NCBI RefSeq assembly: GCF_007744515.1
Contig: NZ_CP036268.1
Location: 3,332,712 to 3,396,711 of the forward strand
Source: Stratiformator vulcanicus
Lineage (GTDB): Bacteria; Planctomycetota; Planctomycetia; Planctomycetales; Planctomycetaceae
Length of the DNA: 64,000 nt
Direction: 5' to 3'
In this document: positions 17,492 to 24,897 of the stretch, piece by piece
Layout of the letters: every line of letters begins with the position of its first letter
How positions within the stretch are numbered: position 1 is the stretch's first letter
Translations under genes and position numbers: made by a program
The notes under the pieces: generated by a model
The model's input: only the letters and a program-made list of their open reading frames with translations
What the model was told of the DNA's origin: nothing
The model's database searches: none

Positions 17492-17755
17492 ATGAAACTC
17501 CCGTTGCCCATCCTCGCGTTCGTTCTGCTGATACCTGCCGTCGGTTGCGGAGGCAGGCCCGAACCAAAAATTGATGTCGATATTGCCGAACCACTCTCAG
17601 TCGAGCGCTGGAGAGAATTGCCTCCGAACGTTCAAACGGAACCGCTGACGCTTGCGAAACTGCGGGCCGATAACCCCGCGCTCGCCGACGATCAAGGTTG
17701 GAAGGAGTTCGCCGCAACGAACCTTCCCGACGACACAACCGACGGCGGGAACTAG
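17492..17755 (+). CDS. Small lipoprotein, 87 aa
   Basis: It starts 2 bp after the DUF1559 stop. The N-terminus is a lipoprotein signal (MKLPLPILAFVLLIPAVGC) with the lipobox Cys at residue 19. The mature part of about 68 residues is Pro/Glu-rich, with REL-P-P and a helical QGWKEFAA segment. Small lipoproteins directly after DUF1559 genes are a common planctomycete pairing; function unknown. Tight spacing indicates co-translation with the pseudopilin. Confidence 0.82.
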   Translation: MKLPLPILAFVLLIPAVGCGGRPEPKIDVDIAEPLSVERWRELPPNVQTEPLTLAKLRADNPALADDQGWKEFAATNLPDDTTDGGN

Positions 17756-17834
17756 GATACTTCACCTAGCTTGGTCGGTCTGCTCCCGCAGATCGATCGA
17801 CTGGATTCTCACTGACTAATAACGGGATCGATCC

Positions 17835-19472
17835 ATGAAGAACGGTTTTCCGCATTTACTTACGGTCGGGCTTACTGTCGCTCTCTGCGCGTCTGCAGTT
17901 CCGGCCTTCGCCCACTTCCCCTGGCTCACCGTCGAGGACCGCTACGGCGCCGAGCCGAAGCTGCAGTGCTACTTTGCCGAGAGCGCGGCGCCCGATGATC
18001 CAAAACTGCTCAAGTACGTCGAAGGGGCCGACGTGTGGCAGCTTTCCGCACGCGGCGAGCCGAAGGCCGTTGAACTTGATAAGAGCGAAGAGGAACTTTC
18101 GAGAACTGTCGACCCCGGCAACGCCGAGTCGCTCTTCTTTCTGGCCCATGATCTCGGAGTGATGACGCGGCACGGTTCGACGTTCCGCCTCAAATACACG
18201 GCTCTGACCGGCCCCGACCTTAAGGGGTGGGCTTGGAAAAGTGCGAAGTTTCCCGAAGCCGCCGGGTTAATAGTCCGCCCGGAACGAGACGGCGGCGAGA
18301 TTACAGTTCAGGTGACCTTTCAAGGCGAACCGGTTGTCGGGGCGGAAGTGCACTTCAACAGTTTGCTCGGGGACGAAATTAAGCGGGAGACGAACGAGAA
18401 AGGCCTTGTTGCTTTCAAACTCGACGAAAACGAAATCGAATCGCTGCGAGTGAAGTTAGTAGAGCAAAAGTCGGGCGAAGTCGGCGGCGACAGTTTCGAC
18501 GAAGTCAGGCACTACGCAACGGTCACCTTCCCGCCCGCCTCTCACAAGCCGCTCGCGACAAAGGTGCTGCCGCACGACATTCCGGAGCACGTCACCAGCT
18601 TCGGAGCCGCGGTCGCCGACGGCAAGCTCTACTTCTACGGCGGTCACACCGGCGGAGCCCACGACTACTACCGGGAAGGCCAAAGTCACACCCTTTGGTC
18701 GCTCGACCTGAGCGGCAAAGGTTCATGGCAGCGGCTCGTCGACGGCCCGCACCTGCAGGGCAACGCGCTCGTCACTCATGACGGCAAGCTCTACCGCATC
18801 GGAGGATTTACGGCAAAAAACAGTGAGGGCGAGGAGCAGGATTTGTGGTCGCAGAGTTCCTTCGCGGCGTTCGACCCTGCAAGTAACAAATGGACCGAGT
18901 TGCCCGCCCTGCCGGAGCCCCGGTCATCATTCGATGCCGCAGTGCTCGGCGACCATATCTATGTCATCGGCGGCTGGGGCATGTCGGGGGATGCCGATAG
19001 CAAATGGCATCGCACCGCGTGGAAATTCGACCTCACCGATGCCGATGGAGAGTGGACGGCGCTTCCCGATGCACCGTTCGCCCGGCGGGCTCTTTCGGTT
19101 GCCGCGTTCGACGGCAATATTTACGCCATCGGCGGGATGCAGGAAGAGGGCGGCCCGACGACGGAAACGGCAATCTATGACACCGCTTCGAAGTCATGGT
19201 CTGCCGGCCCTCGCCTGAACGGAACATCGATGACGGGATTCGGATCATCAGCTTTTTCGACGGGCGGTCGACTCTATGTCAGCGTCTATGATGGTACGCT
19301 CCAGCGTCTTTCCGAAGACGGCAGCCGTTGGGAAGTCGTGGGCGATCTGCCGACCGCCCGCTTTTTCCATCGCATGTTGCCCCTTGATGACGATACGCTC
19401 GTTTTCCTGGGCGGGGCCAACATGGGCGTCGGCAAGTTCGAAAAGGTGGAGACGTTGGATGTCGCGAAGTAA
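17835..19472 (+). CDS. Exported DUF4198 domain fused to Kelch beta-propeller
   Basis: 545 residues. The signal peptide ends ...VPAFA, and the mature protein would begin with His (HFPWLTVEDRY), as is usual in DUF4198 proteins, which are linked to metal uptake. Residues ~25-235 form the DUF4198 region, including a carboxypeptidase-regulatory-like beta sandwich (VVGAEVHFNSLLGDEIKRETNEKGLVAF). Residues ~250-545 form about six Kelch blades with the GG plus Tyr/Trp pattern: LYFYGGHTGG, LYRIGGFTA, IYVIGGWGM, IYAIGGMQEE. Likely periplasmic or cell-surface. The gene follows the pseudopilin and lipoprotein and overlaps the next Kelch gene by 14 bp. Confidence 0.88.
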   Translation: MKNGFPHLLTVGLTVALCASAVPAFAHFPWLTVEDRYGAEPKLQCYFAESAAPDDPKLLKYVEGADVWQLSARGEPKAVELDKSEEELSRTVDPGNAESLFFLAHDLGVMTRHGSTFRLKYTALTGPDLKGWAWKSAKFPEAAGLIVRPERDGGEITVQVTFQGEPVVGAEVHFNSLLGDEIKRETNEKGLVAFKLDENEIESLRVKLVEQKSGEVGGDSFDEVRHYATVTFPPASHKPLATKVLPHDIPEHVTSFGAAVADGKLYFYGGHTGGAHDYYREGQSHTLWSLDLSGKGSWQRLVDGPHLQGNALVTHDGKLYRIGGFTAKNSEGEEQDLWSQSSFAAFDPASNKWTELPALPEPRSSFDAAVLGDHIYVIGGWGMSGDADSKWHRTAWKFDLTDADGEWTALPDAPFARRALSVAAFDGNIYAIGGMQEEGGPTTETAIYDTASKSWSAGPRLNGTSMTGFGSSAFSTGGRLYVSVYDGTLQRLSEDGSRWEVVGDLPTARFFHRMLPLDDDTLVFLGGANMGVGKFEKVETLDVAK

Positions 19473-20505
19473 TCGCTTCGGCCGAGCGGGCAGTCCGCTT
19501 TCCGCACTTCTCGCCGGCGTCGTACTGTCATGCTCGACGCTGGCATTTCCGGAAGACGGAGGAAAGTCCGAGATGAAATTGCCCGATCTGCCCGAAGGGA
19601 TTACGAGCTTCGGCGCTGCGAAGAGTGGCGACTCCATTTTCGTTTACGGCGGCAACGTCGGAGAGGCTCACAGCTACAATCTGGAGTCGCAGACCAAAGC
19701 CTTTCGGCAACTCGACCTGACCAACCCTGATGGTTGGCACAACATCCCCGTCACCGGCCCGCCGCTCCAAGGACTGGCGATGGTGGCTGATGGCGAAGTG
19801 CTCTACCGGCTCGGCGGCTTCAATGCGGAGAATCAGCCGGACGAAGAGCAAGACCTGCATTCGCGAGACTTCGTCCAAGCATACGATCGCCGGGCCATGC
19901 AGCCCGGCTGGGACGACCTCACACCACTGCCGGAGCCGCGATCTTCGTTCGACGCAATCGTGCTGGACGGCCGGGTCTATGTCGCCGGCGGATGGTCGCT
20001 CAACGGCGGAAGTGAAACCGAGTGGCACAAGACCGCGTGGTCAGCAGACCTCTCCAAGCGACCGCTCCAGTGGGAGAGCCTGACGGAACCGCCGTTCTTG
20101 CGACGGGCCCTCGCACTGGCGGCCCACGACGGAAAGATTTGGGTCATGGGCGGGATGTCACCGGAAGGTCCGTCCGGCCGAGTCGACGTCTACGATCCTC
20201 GAACCAAAAATTGGTCGCTCGGTCCGGAAATTGACGGCGACACTCAGCTCAAAGGCTTCGGCGTTGCCGCGTTCGGCATTGAGAGCGGACTCTACGCGAG
20301 CACAATGAGCGGCAACCTCCTCAGACTCAGCGATGACGGCTCGAGTTGGGAACTCGTGCAGGAATTGGAGCGGAAGCGATATTTTCATCGCATGTTGCCG
20401 GGGGGCGATGACAAACTTGTTCTGCTCGGCGGGACCAGCATGCACGAGGGCCGACACACCGAGGTCGACGTCATCGAAGCAATTCGTCGCGACTCCAAAG
20501 ATTGA
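19459..20505 (+). CDS. Exported Kelch beta-propeller protein, paralogue of the preceding gene
   Basis: 348 residues from the ATG at 19459, inside the last codons of the upstream gene (14-bp overlap), so probably translationally coupled. The signal peptide is SPLSALLAGVVLSCSTLAF. The remainder aligns blade for blade with the Kelch half of its neighbour: PEGITSFGAAKSGDSIFVYGGNVG, LYRLGGFNAENQPDEEQDL, VYVAGGWSLNGGSETEWHK, IWVMGGMSPEG and RYFHRMLPGGDDKLVLLGG. It lacks the DUF4198 domain. It probably arose by tandem duplication with loss of that domain. Binding function inferred; no catalytic residues seen. Confidence 0.85.
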   Translation: MSRSNRFGRAGSPLSALLAGVVLSCSTLAFPEDGGKSEMKLPDLPEGITSFGAAKSGDSIFVYGGNVGEAHSYNLESQTKAFRQLDLTNPDGWHNIPVTGPPLQGLAMVADGEVLYRLGGFNAENQPDEEQDLHSRDFVQAYDRRAMQPGWDDLTPLPEPRSSFDAIVLDGRVYVAGGWSLNGGSETEWHKTAWSADLSKRPLQWESLTEPPFLRRALALAAHDGKIWVMGGMSPEGPSGRVDVYDPRTKNWSLGPEIDGDTQLKGFGVAAFGIESGLYASTMSGNLLRLSDDGSSWELVQELERKRYFHRMLPGGDDKLVLLGGTSMHEGRHTEVDVIEAIRRDSKD

Positions 20506-20547
20506 TCGCCATTCATTCGCGACCGTCAGGATGCGTGCCGACAACTC

Positions 20548-21474
20548 ATGCCGCTCCTCGTCTTGCAGTTTGATGTTACGTCCGAGTTACACGGTCGGCG
20601 GATCGATGTCTTTCTGGAACGGCATCTCCGCAACTACACGCGTTGGCGCATTCAGCGACTGATCGCGGCCGGTGTGGCTTCGGTCAATGGAGAACCGGCA
20701 CTGCTCGCGCGTCGCGTCTTCGCGGACGATCGCGTTGCCGTCCGATTGACCGAACCGCCGGATAAGCTCTATGCGCCGGAAGGGGGTTCGATTCCCATTA
20801 TCTTCGAAGACGACTCGCTGATGGTCATCAACAAGCCGGCTGGGGTCATCGCGCACCCGGTCGGCGAGCGGCAGGCCGGCACGCTGTGCAACTTTCTGCA
20901 GCGTCATCTCGACGAGCAGACCGACGTCCGCGGACTGCTCCGACCCGGCATTGTGCATCGTCTCGACCGCATGACGAGCGGGCTGATGGTCGTCTCAAAG
21001 ACGTACGAGGCGCACCGATCCCTGACCGATCAGTTCGAGAGCCGCAGCGTGAGAAAGCTGTACCTCGCCCATGTGCGCGGTCGCCAACTGCAGCGGTCGG
21101 GGCAAATCAACCGCCCCATCGGACGGCACGGCTCAGGCACGACAATTCTGATGTCGTGTGCCGCTTCGGCGATTGATCCGAGGCCGGCCGTCACACGGTT
21201 TCGCGTTGTCGCTCACCCATCCTCGCAGACAACGCTCGTCGCCTGCGTGCCACGAACCGGGCGGAATCATCAAATCCGCGTGCATCTCGCTTCGATCGGT
21301 CACCCGCTCGTTGGAGAGCCATTCTACCGCCCCGGCGATGAGGTAATCCCGAAAGACATGGCCGACAGCGATCGCCCGCTCGGCCTGCACGCGGCGGTCC
21401 TCCAATTCACTCACCCGGCCGACAATCGCCCGATGCGATTCAAATCGCGCCCCGTGTTCAACGAACCGACGTAG
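20548..21474 (+). CDS. RluA-family RNA pseudouridine synthase
   Basis: 308 residues, normal for the family. An S4-type RNA-binding domain comes first (RRIDVFLERHLRNYTRWRIQRLIAAGVASVNG). The catalytic domain follows, with the RluA motif HRLDRMTSGLMVVSK whose Asp attacks the uracil ring. RTGRNHQIRVHLASIGHPLVGE then forms the active-site wall. Close relatives modify 23S rRNA positions 955/2504/2580 (RluC) or 1911/1915/1917 (RluD); the target here cannot be separated. It is a single gene 42 bp after the Kelch gene, and downstream lies a long non-coding stretch. Confidence 0.93.
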   Translation: MPLLVLQFDVTSELHGRRIDVFLERHLRNYTRWRIQRLIAAGVASVNGEPALLARRVFADDRVAVRLTEPPDKLYAPEGGSIPIIFEDDSLMVINKPAGVIAHPVGERQAGTLCNFLQRHLDEQTDVRGLLRPGIVHRLDRMTSGLMVVSKTYEAHRSLTDQFESRSVRKLYLAHVRGRQLQRSGQINRPIGRHGSGTTILMSCAASAIDPRPAVTRFRVVAHPSSQTTLVACVPRTGRNHQIRVHLASIGHPLVGEPFYRPGDEVIPKDMADSDRPLGLHAAVLQFTHPADNRPMRFKSRPVFNEPT

Positions 21475-21494
21475 AGCGGGCTACGCGCCTCACC

Positions 21495-21578
21495 CCTCTC
21501 ACCTCTCACCTCTCACCTCTCACCTCTCACCTCTCACCTCTCACCTCTCGACTCTCGACTCTCGACTCTCGACTCTCG
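21495..21578. repeat. Twelve-unit heptamer tandem repeat
   Basis: An uninterrupted 84-bp tract: seven CCTCTCA, one CCTCTCG, then four ACTCTCG units. The same heptamer family occurs at 15573-15600 and 15991-16018. It starts about 20 bp after the rluA-type stop. Unit length 7 is not a multiple of 3 and it is non-coding. Confidence 0.95.
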
Positions 21579-21842
21579 ACCCGGCGGGCACAGCCCGCCC
21601 TACGCCTTCGCTTGAACCGGCAATAAAGCCTGCGACGATCCTGCGGGGTGTTCCGATCAAACGGGCGGGCGAACAATGCTTCGACTGCGAAGCATGTGCC
21701 GGACGATGCTGATCAGGCGGAGCTGCGCGATCGGCGAAGAACGCGATTCTACGCACTCTGCGTGAACCGTTCGGCCGGTCACGCGTTGCCCTTCTTGGAC
21801 GGACGTTGTCCACACCGATGATCCGAATTCTTTGAGACAGAT
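21579..21842. other. Intergenic region with two hairpins before hflK
   Basis: No gene seen. GGCGGGC-ACA-GCCCGCC at 21583-21599 follows the heptamers directly. ATGCTTCG-ACTG-CGAAGCAT lies at 21676-21695. Neither is followed by a T-run, so they look more like REP-type palindromes than intrinsic terminators. A promoter for hflK must lie in the remainder but no convincing box pair was found. Confidence 0.5.
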
Positions 21843-22811
21843 ATGGCTAGACAGAAATACGATTTCGAGCGGCCGGAGATCGATCCGGCGAAGCTCGTCT
21901 GGCCGGTGACGGCCGGTGCGCTGCTATTTGTACTCGCGATACTCGGTTATTGGTCGTTCTATACGGTCGAGCCGAATGAGCAGGCCGTCGTGATGCGATT
22001 CGGTCGCTACCACGCGACGACATTGCCCGGATTACACTTTAAAATCCCGGTCGTCGATTCGGTGCTGAAGGTCAGCGTCGAGGAACGCAGCATGCGATTG
22101 CCGACCGGCGACAACGGATCGCGGCCCGGGCAGATTGACGAGGCCGACACGCTGATGCTGACCGGCGACCTGAACGCGGCGAGCGTCGAGTGGACGGTGC
22201 AATGGAAAGTGTCCGACCCGAAAGACTATCTGTTCGCGTTTCAAGATCAGTATCTGTTCGAGCAGGTCGTCCGCACGATCGCCCAAGCGGTCATGAATCG
22301 CCTTGTCGGCGACTATTCCATTGACGAAATTCTGACCGCCAAGCGAGCCGAGGTCGCCGTGGCGGCGAGGAAGGCCACGCAGGCGATTCTCGACCAATAC
22401 CAGTGCGGAGTGACGGTGACCGACCTCCAGATGCAGCGGGTCACGCCGCCATTGAAGGTGAAGCCCGCGTTTGATCAGGTCAATGCCGCGGTCCAACAGC
22501 GCGATCGACTCGAGAACGAAGCCGAGAAAGAACGCAAACAACTCCTGCCTCTCGCCCGAGCCAACCGCGACAAGCGAATTAAAGAAGCCCAGGGCTACGC
22601 CGAGCGTCGCCGCGCCGAGGTCGAAGGCGAATTGTCCGCTCTGCGGGCGAAGTACGATGCTTATAAGCAGGCCCCCGAGGTCACGCGGGAGCGGCTGTAT
22701 CTTGAAGCGATGCAGAACGTGCTAGAAAACGTCGACCGGAAGGTGGTCATCGATTCGGACCTCCAACAGATACTGCCGCTCTTGCAACTTGATGACGGAG
22801 GTTCGAACTAA
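21843..22811 (+). CDS. hflK: HflK, FtsH protease modulator (SPFH/band 7)
   Basis: 322 residues. A single N-terminal helix (LVWPVTAGALLFVLAILGYW) anchors the protein, with the SPFH domain on the outer side: FYTVEPNEQAVVMRFGRYHATTLPGLHFKIPVVDSV. A long charged coiled coil follows (ENEAEKERKQLLPLARANRDKRIKEAQGYAERRR), then the conserved ending LYLEAMQNVLENVDRKVVID. HflK and HflC build a large membrane cage around FtsH and restrain its proteolysis of membrane proteins. The last base of the stop is the first base of the hflC ATG (TAATG), so the pair is translationally coupled. Confidence 0.93.
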   Translation: MARQKYDFERPEIDPAKLVWPVTAGALLFVLAILGYWSFYTVEPNEQAVVMRFGRYHATTLPGLHFKIPVVDSVLKVSVEERSMRLPTGDNGSRPGQIDEADTLMLTGDLNAASVEWTVQWKVSDPKDYLFAFQDQYLFEQVVRTIAQAVMNRLVGDYSIDEILTAKRAEVAVAARKATQAILDQYQCGVTVTDLQMQRVTPPLKVKPAFDQVNAAVQQRDRLENEAEKERKQLLPLARANRDKRIKEAQGYAERRRAEVEGELSALRAKYDAYKQAPEVTRERLYLEAMQNVLENVDRKVVIDSDLQQILPLLQLDDGGSN

Positions 22812-23863
22812 TGAAGAATTTCACACCCATCGCCCTTATGGGCGGACTTATCTTAGTGGTGCTCGCGATAGTAATCGCCAATGCGAGTATTTATACGGTG
22901 AATGAGCGAGAGCTGGCTGTCATCCTGCAGTTCGGAAGGCCGGTCGCCAGCCGAACCGAACCCGGACTCTACTTTAAGACGCCGTTCGTTCAGGAAGTCC
23001 GCCGGCTTCCTAAGACGCTTCAATATTGGCGCAGCAGCGAGCGCGAAAAGCTCGAAGACTTGCCGACGTCGGACGGCAAAAAAATCGAAGTCTCGGCCTA
23101 TGCCATCTGGCGAATCACCGACCCGGAACAGTTCGTCAAAGTCTTAAGGGACGTCGACAATGCTGAAACCGCTATTAAGTTGCGAGTTCGGTCGGCAATT
23201 CGCGACGTTATTACCGCGCACAGTCTGGCAGAAGTCGTCCGCAGCAGCGACCGCGACCTGAGCTACTCGCTGCAGGTACTACTTCCGGGCACCAGCAACG
23301 ATGATGCGGTTCCCGAAGAACTGCCGCCGGTCGATTCCCTCCCGACACAACCGGGGGCCGACGTCGACATCGAAGTCGGTCGTGAGCGGATCGTCGAACT
23401 GGTCAGTCAAAACGTCACCGAACGCTTAAGAGGCGCGGGCGAACCGGAGCCGGTGGATCGCGGCATCGAACTCGTCGATGTCGGCGTCAATAATATTGAA
23501 TTCGTACCGCAGGTCCGCGAAGCCGCCTTCGAGCGACTTCGAACGTTTATGGAGACGATCGCCGCCGGCTATTTAGCGGACGGCGAACAGCGGAAGCAGG
23601 AAATCATCAACGAAGCTCGCGCCGAGGTCGAACGAATCATCGGCGAGGGTGAACGCGATAGTAAACGTATCCGCGGCGATGTCGAAGCGAGTATCATTGC
23701 CGACTTTGCCACCGCCATTAGTGAAACGGGTGAGTTCTACAATTTCCTGAAGACGCTGGAGGTCTATGAGAAATCGTTTAACAGTAAAACGCGGATGATC
23801 ATGACCACTGACAGCGATCTGATGCGGCTGCTCAAAAGTCCGCAGGGCAGAAAAAACGATTAA
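22811..23863 (+). CDS. hflC: HflC, FtsH protease modulator (SPFH/band 7)
   Basis: 350 residues with an N-terminal helix (IALMGGLILVVLAIVIANA), then the SPFH pattern YTVNERELAVILQFGRPVASRTEPGLYFKTPFVQEV. SAYAIWRITDPEQFVK, DVGVNNIEFVPQVREAAFERLR and a charged coil EQRKQEIINEARAEVERIIGEGERD follow, and NSKTRMIMTTDSDLMRLL ends it. It carries an insertion of about 50 residues rich in Pro, Asp and Glu in the middle of the SPFH domain (around residues 158-200), making it longer than enterobacterial HflC. It partners HflK, directly upstream. Confidence 0.93.
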   Translation: MKNFTPIALMGGLILVVLAIVIANASIYTVNERELAVILQFGRPVASRTEPGLYFKTPFVQEVRRLPKTLQYWRSSEREKLEDLPTSDGKKIEVSAYAIWRITDPEQFVKVLRDVDNAETAIKLRVRSAIRDVITAHSLAEVVRSSDRDLSYSLQVLLPGTSNDDAVPEELPPVDSLPTQPGADVDIEVGRERIVELVSQNVTERLRGAGEPEPVDRGIELVDVGVNNIEFVPQVREAAFERLRTFMETIAAGYLADGEQRKQEIINEARAEVERIIGEGERDSKRIRGDVEASIIADFATAISETGEFYNFLKTLEVYEKSFNSKTRMIMTTDSDLMRLLKSPQGRKND

Positions 23864-23892
23864 ACTTTGATCTATTACGATCAAGAAATAAG

Positions 23893-23924
23893 AAAAGCCC
23901 ACGGGTTGCGACCCGTGGGCTTTT
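23893..23924. terminator. Bidirectional rho-independent terminator
   Basis: A 14-bp stem, AAAAGCCCACGGGT (23893-23906) with ACCCGTGGGCTTTT (23911-23924), loop TGCG and T-runs on both strands. It lies between convergent hflC and the Bax-inhibitor family gene and can serve both. Confidence 0.95.
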
Positions 23925-23947
23925 TATTTGTAAGGCGCCAGCCGACC

Positions 23948-24658
23948 TTAGTCGTCACTAAAGAAAGAGAGCAGACGAATCATCCACCAAAACAATTCTG
24001 CCACGCAGGCGAATAATGCGAGCGATGCGGCGACGTGTTGATCGGTCCGATAGTGGTGAAGAACATTGGAAGTTGTGTAGAGGATATATCCACAGACGAG
24101 GGCCAGTGCTGCCGAGACAAATACGATGCCGAGTGAGAATCCAAAGAGCAGCGAACACCCGATCGTCCCCAAGACCGCCAGCGACCCGACAACCAGTACG
24201 TTTCTCAGGAACGAGAAATCAGCTCCGGTGATCATGACGACAACTGTCAATCCGCCAAAGACGATTGCGGTGAGCAACGCGGCGGCCGGAATGACATCTG
24301 GATAGAACATCGACGCTTGGGTGAGAAGCGGCACGAAGAGCAGGGCTACCGCCAACACGTAAGTCGCGAGGCCCACATATTGCAGTGTCGTCGAGACCTG
24401 ACTGTGAGCCCACCAGTTGGCCAGCCAACTCACGCCCATAAACGCGATGATCGAAACGAACCAATACTGGCCGATCGTCACAGCCAATACGTTGCGAACC
24501 GGCTCTATTCCGAGGAACAATCCGGTCAGCCCCACGAACACAAGCATCGCTGCGGCGAGGTGCAGGTAGGTCCGGCGAATGAATTCCGAGCGAGCATCAG
24601 CGATCGCGTCGGCAGCAAAATGGTTGTAACTTCCTTCGTATGTTTCGGTTAGGCTCAT
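23948..24658 (-). CDS. Bax inhibitor-1/YccA family membrane protein
   Basis: 236 residues from the ATG at 24658, which has AGGTGA just upstream. Seven hydrophobic segments are visible after a cytoplasmic N-terminus; EFIRRTYLHLAAAMLVFVGLTGL is the usual first helix of the BI-1 family. The family is related to YccA, which binds and inhibits FtsH, or to pH-sensitive calcium leak channels. The convergent position next to hflKC, also FtsH modulators, makes a proteolysis-related role attractive but unproven. The C-terminus (FWWMIRLLSFFSDD) carries an acidic end. Confidence 0.88.
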   Translation of the reverse strand: MSLTETYEGSYNHFAADAIADARSEFIRRTYLHLAAAMLVFVGLTGLFLGIEPVRNVLAVTIGQYWFVSIIAFMGVSWLANWWAHSQVSTTLQYVGLATYVLAVALLFVPLLTQASMFYPDVIPAAALLTAIVFGGLTVVVMITGADFSFLRNVLVVGSLAVLGTIGCSLLFGFSLGIVFVSAALALVCGYILYTTSNVLHHYRTDQHVAASLALFACVAELFWWMIRLLSFFSDD

Positions 24659-24897
24659 TTCACCTGGCGCGAGTCTTGGGAGGCTTGTTCGTCGGCGAGT
24701 GCGGCACCATTGTGGCAACGACTGACACGGGACGCTACCGAATAGGGGAATTCACCAGTCACTTTTGCAAATTTTTCGCGAAGGTCCGCAAATCTCTGCG
24801 CAGCCTGCCTGATCGCCATTCGCAGCGTCAAGAAGGGTCATCGGTTTACCTCGCAGCGACAGGTTTCCAATCGGTGGACCGGACCGGAAAAATCGTC

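Noticed and set aside
21495-21578. CRISPR array
   Set aside because: The repeat unit is 7 bp without spacers, and no cas gene is near.
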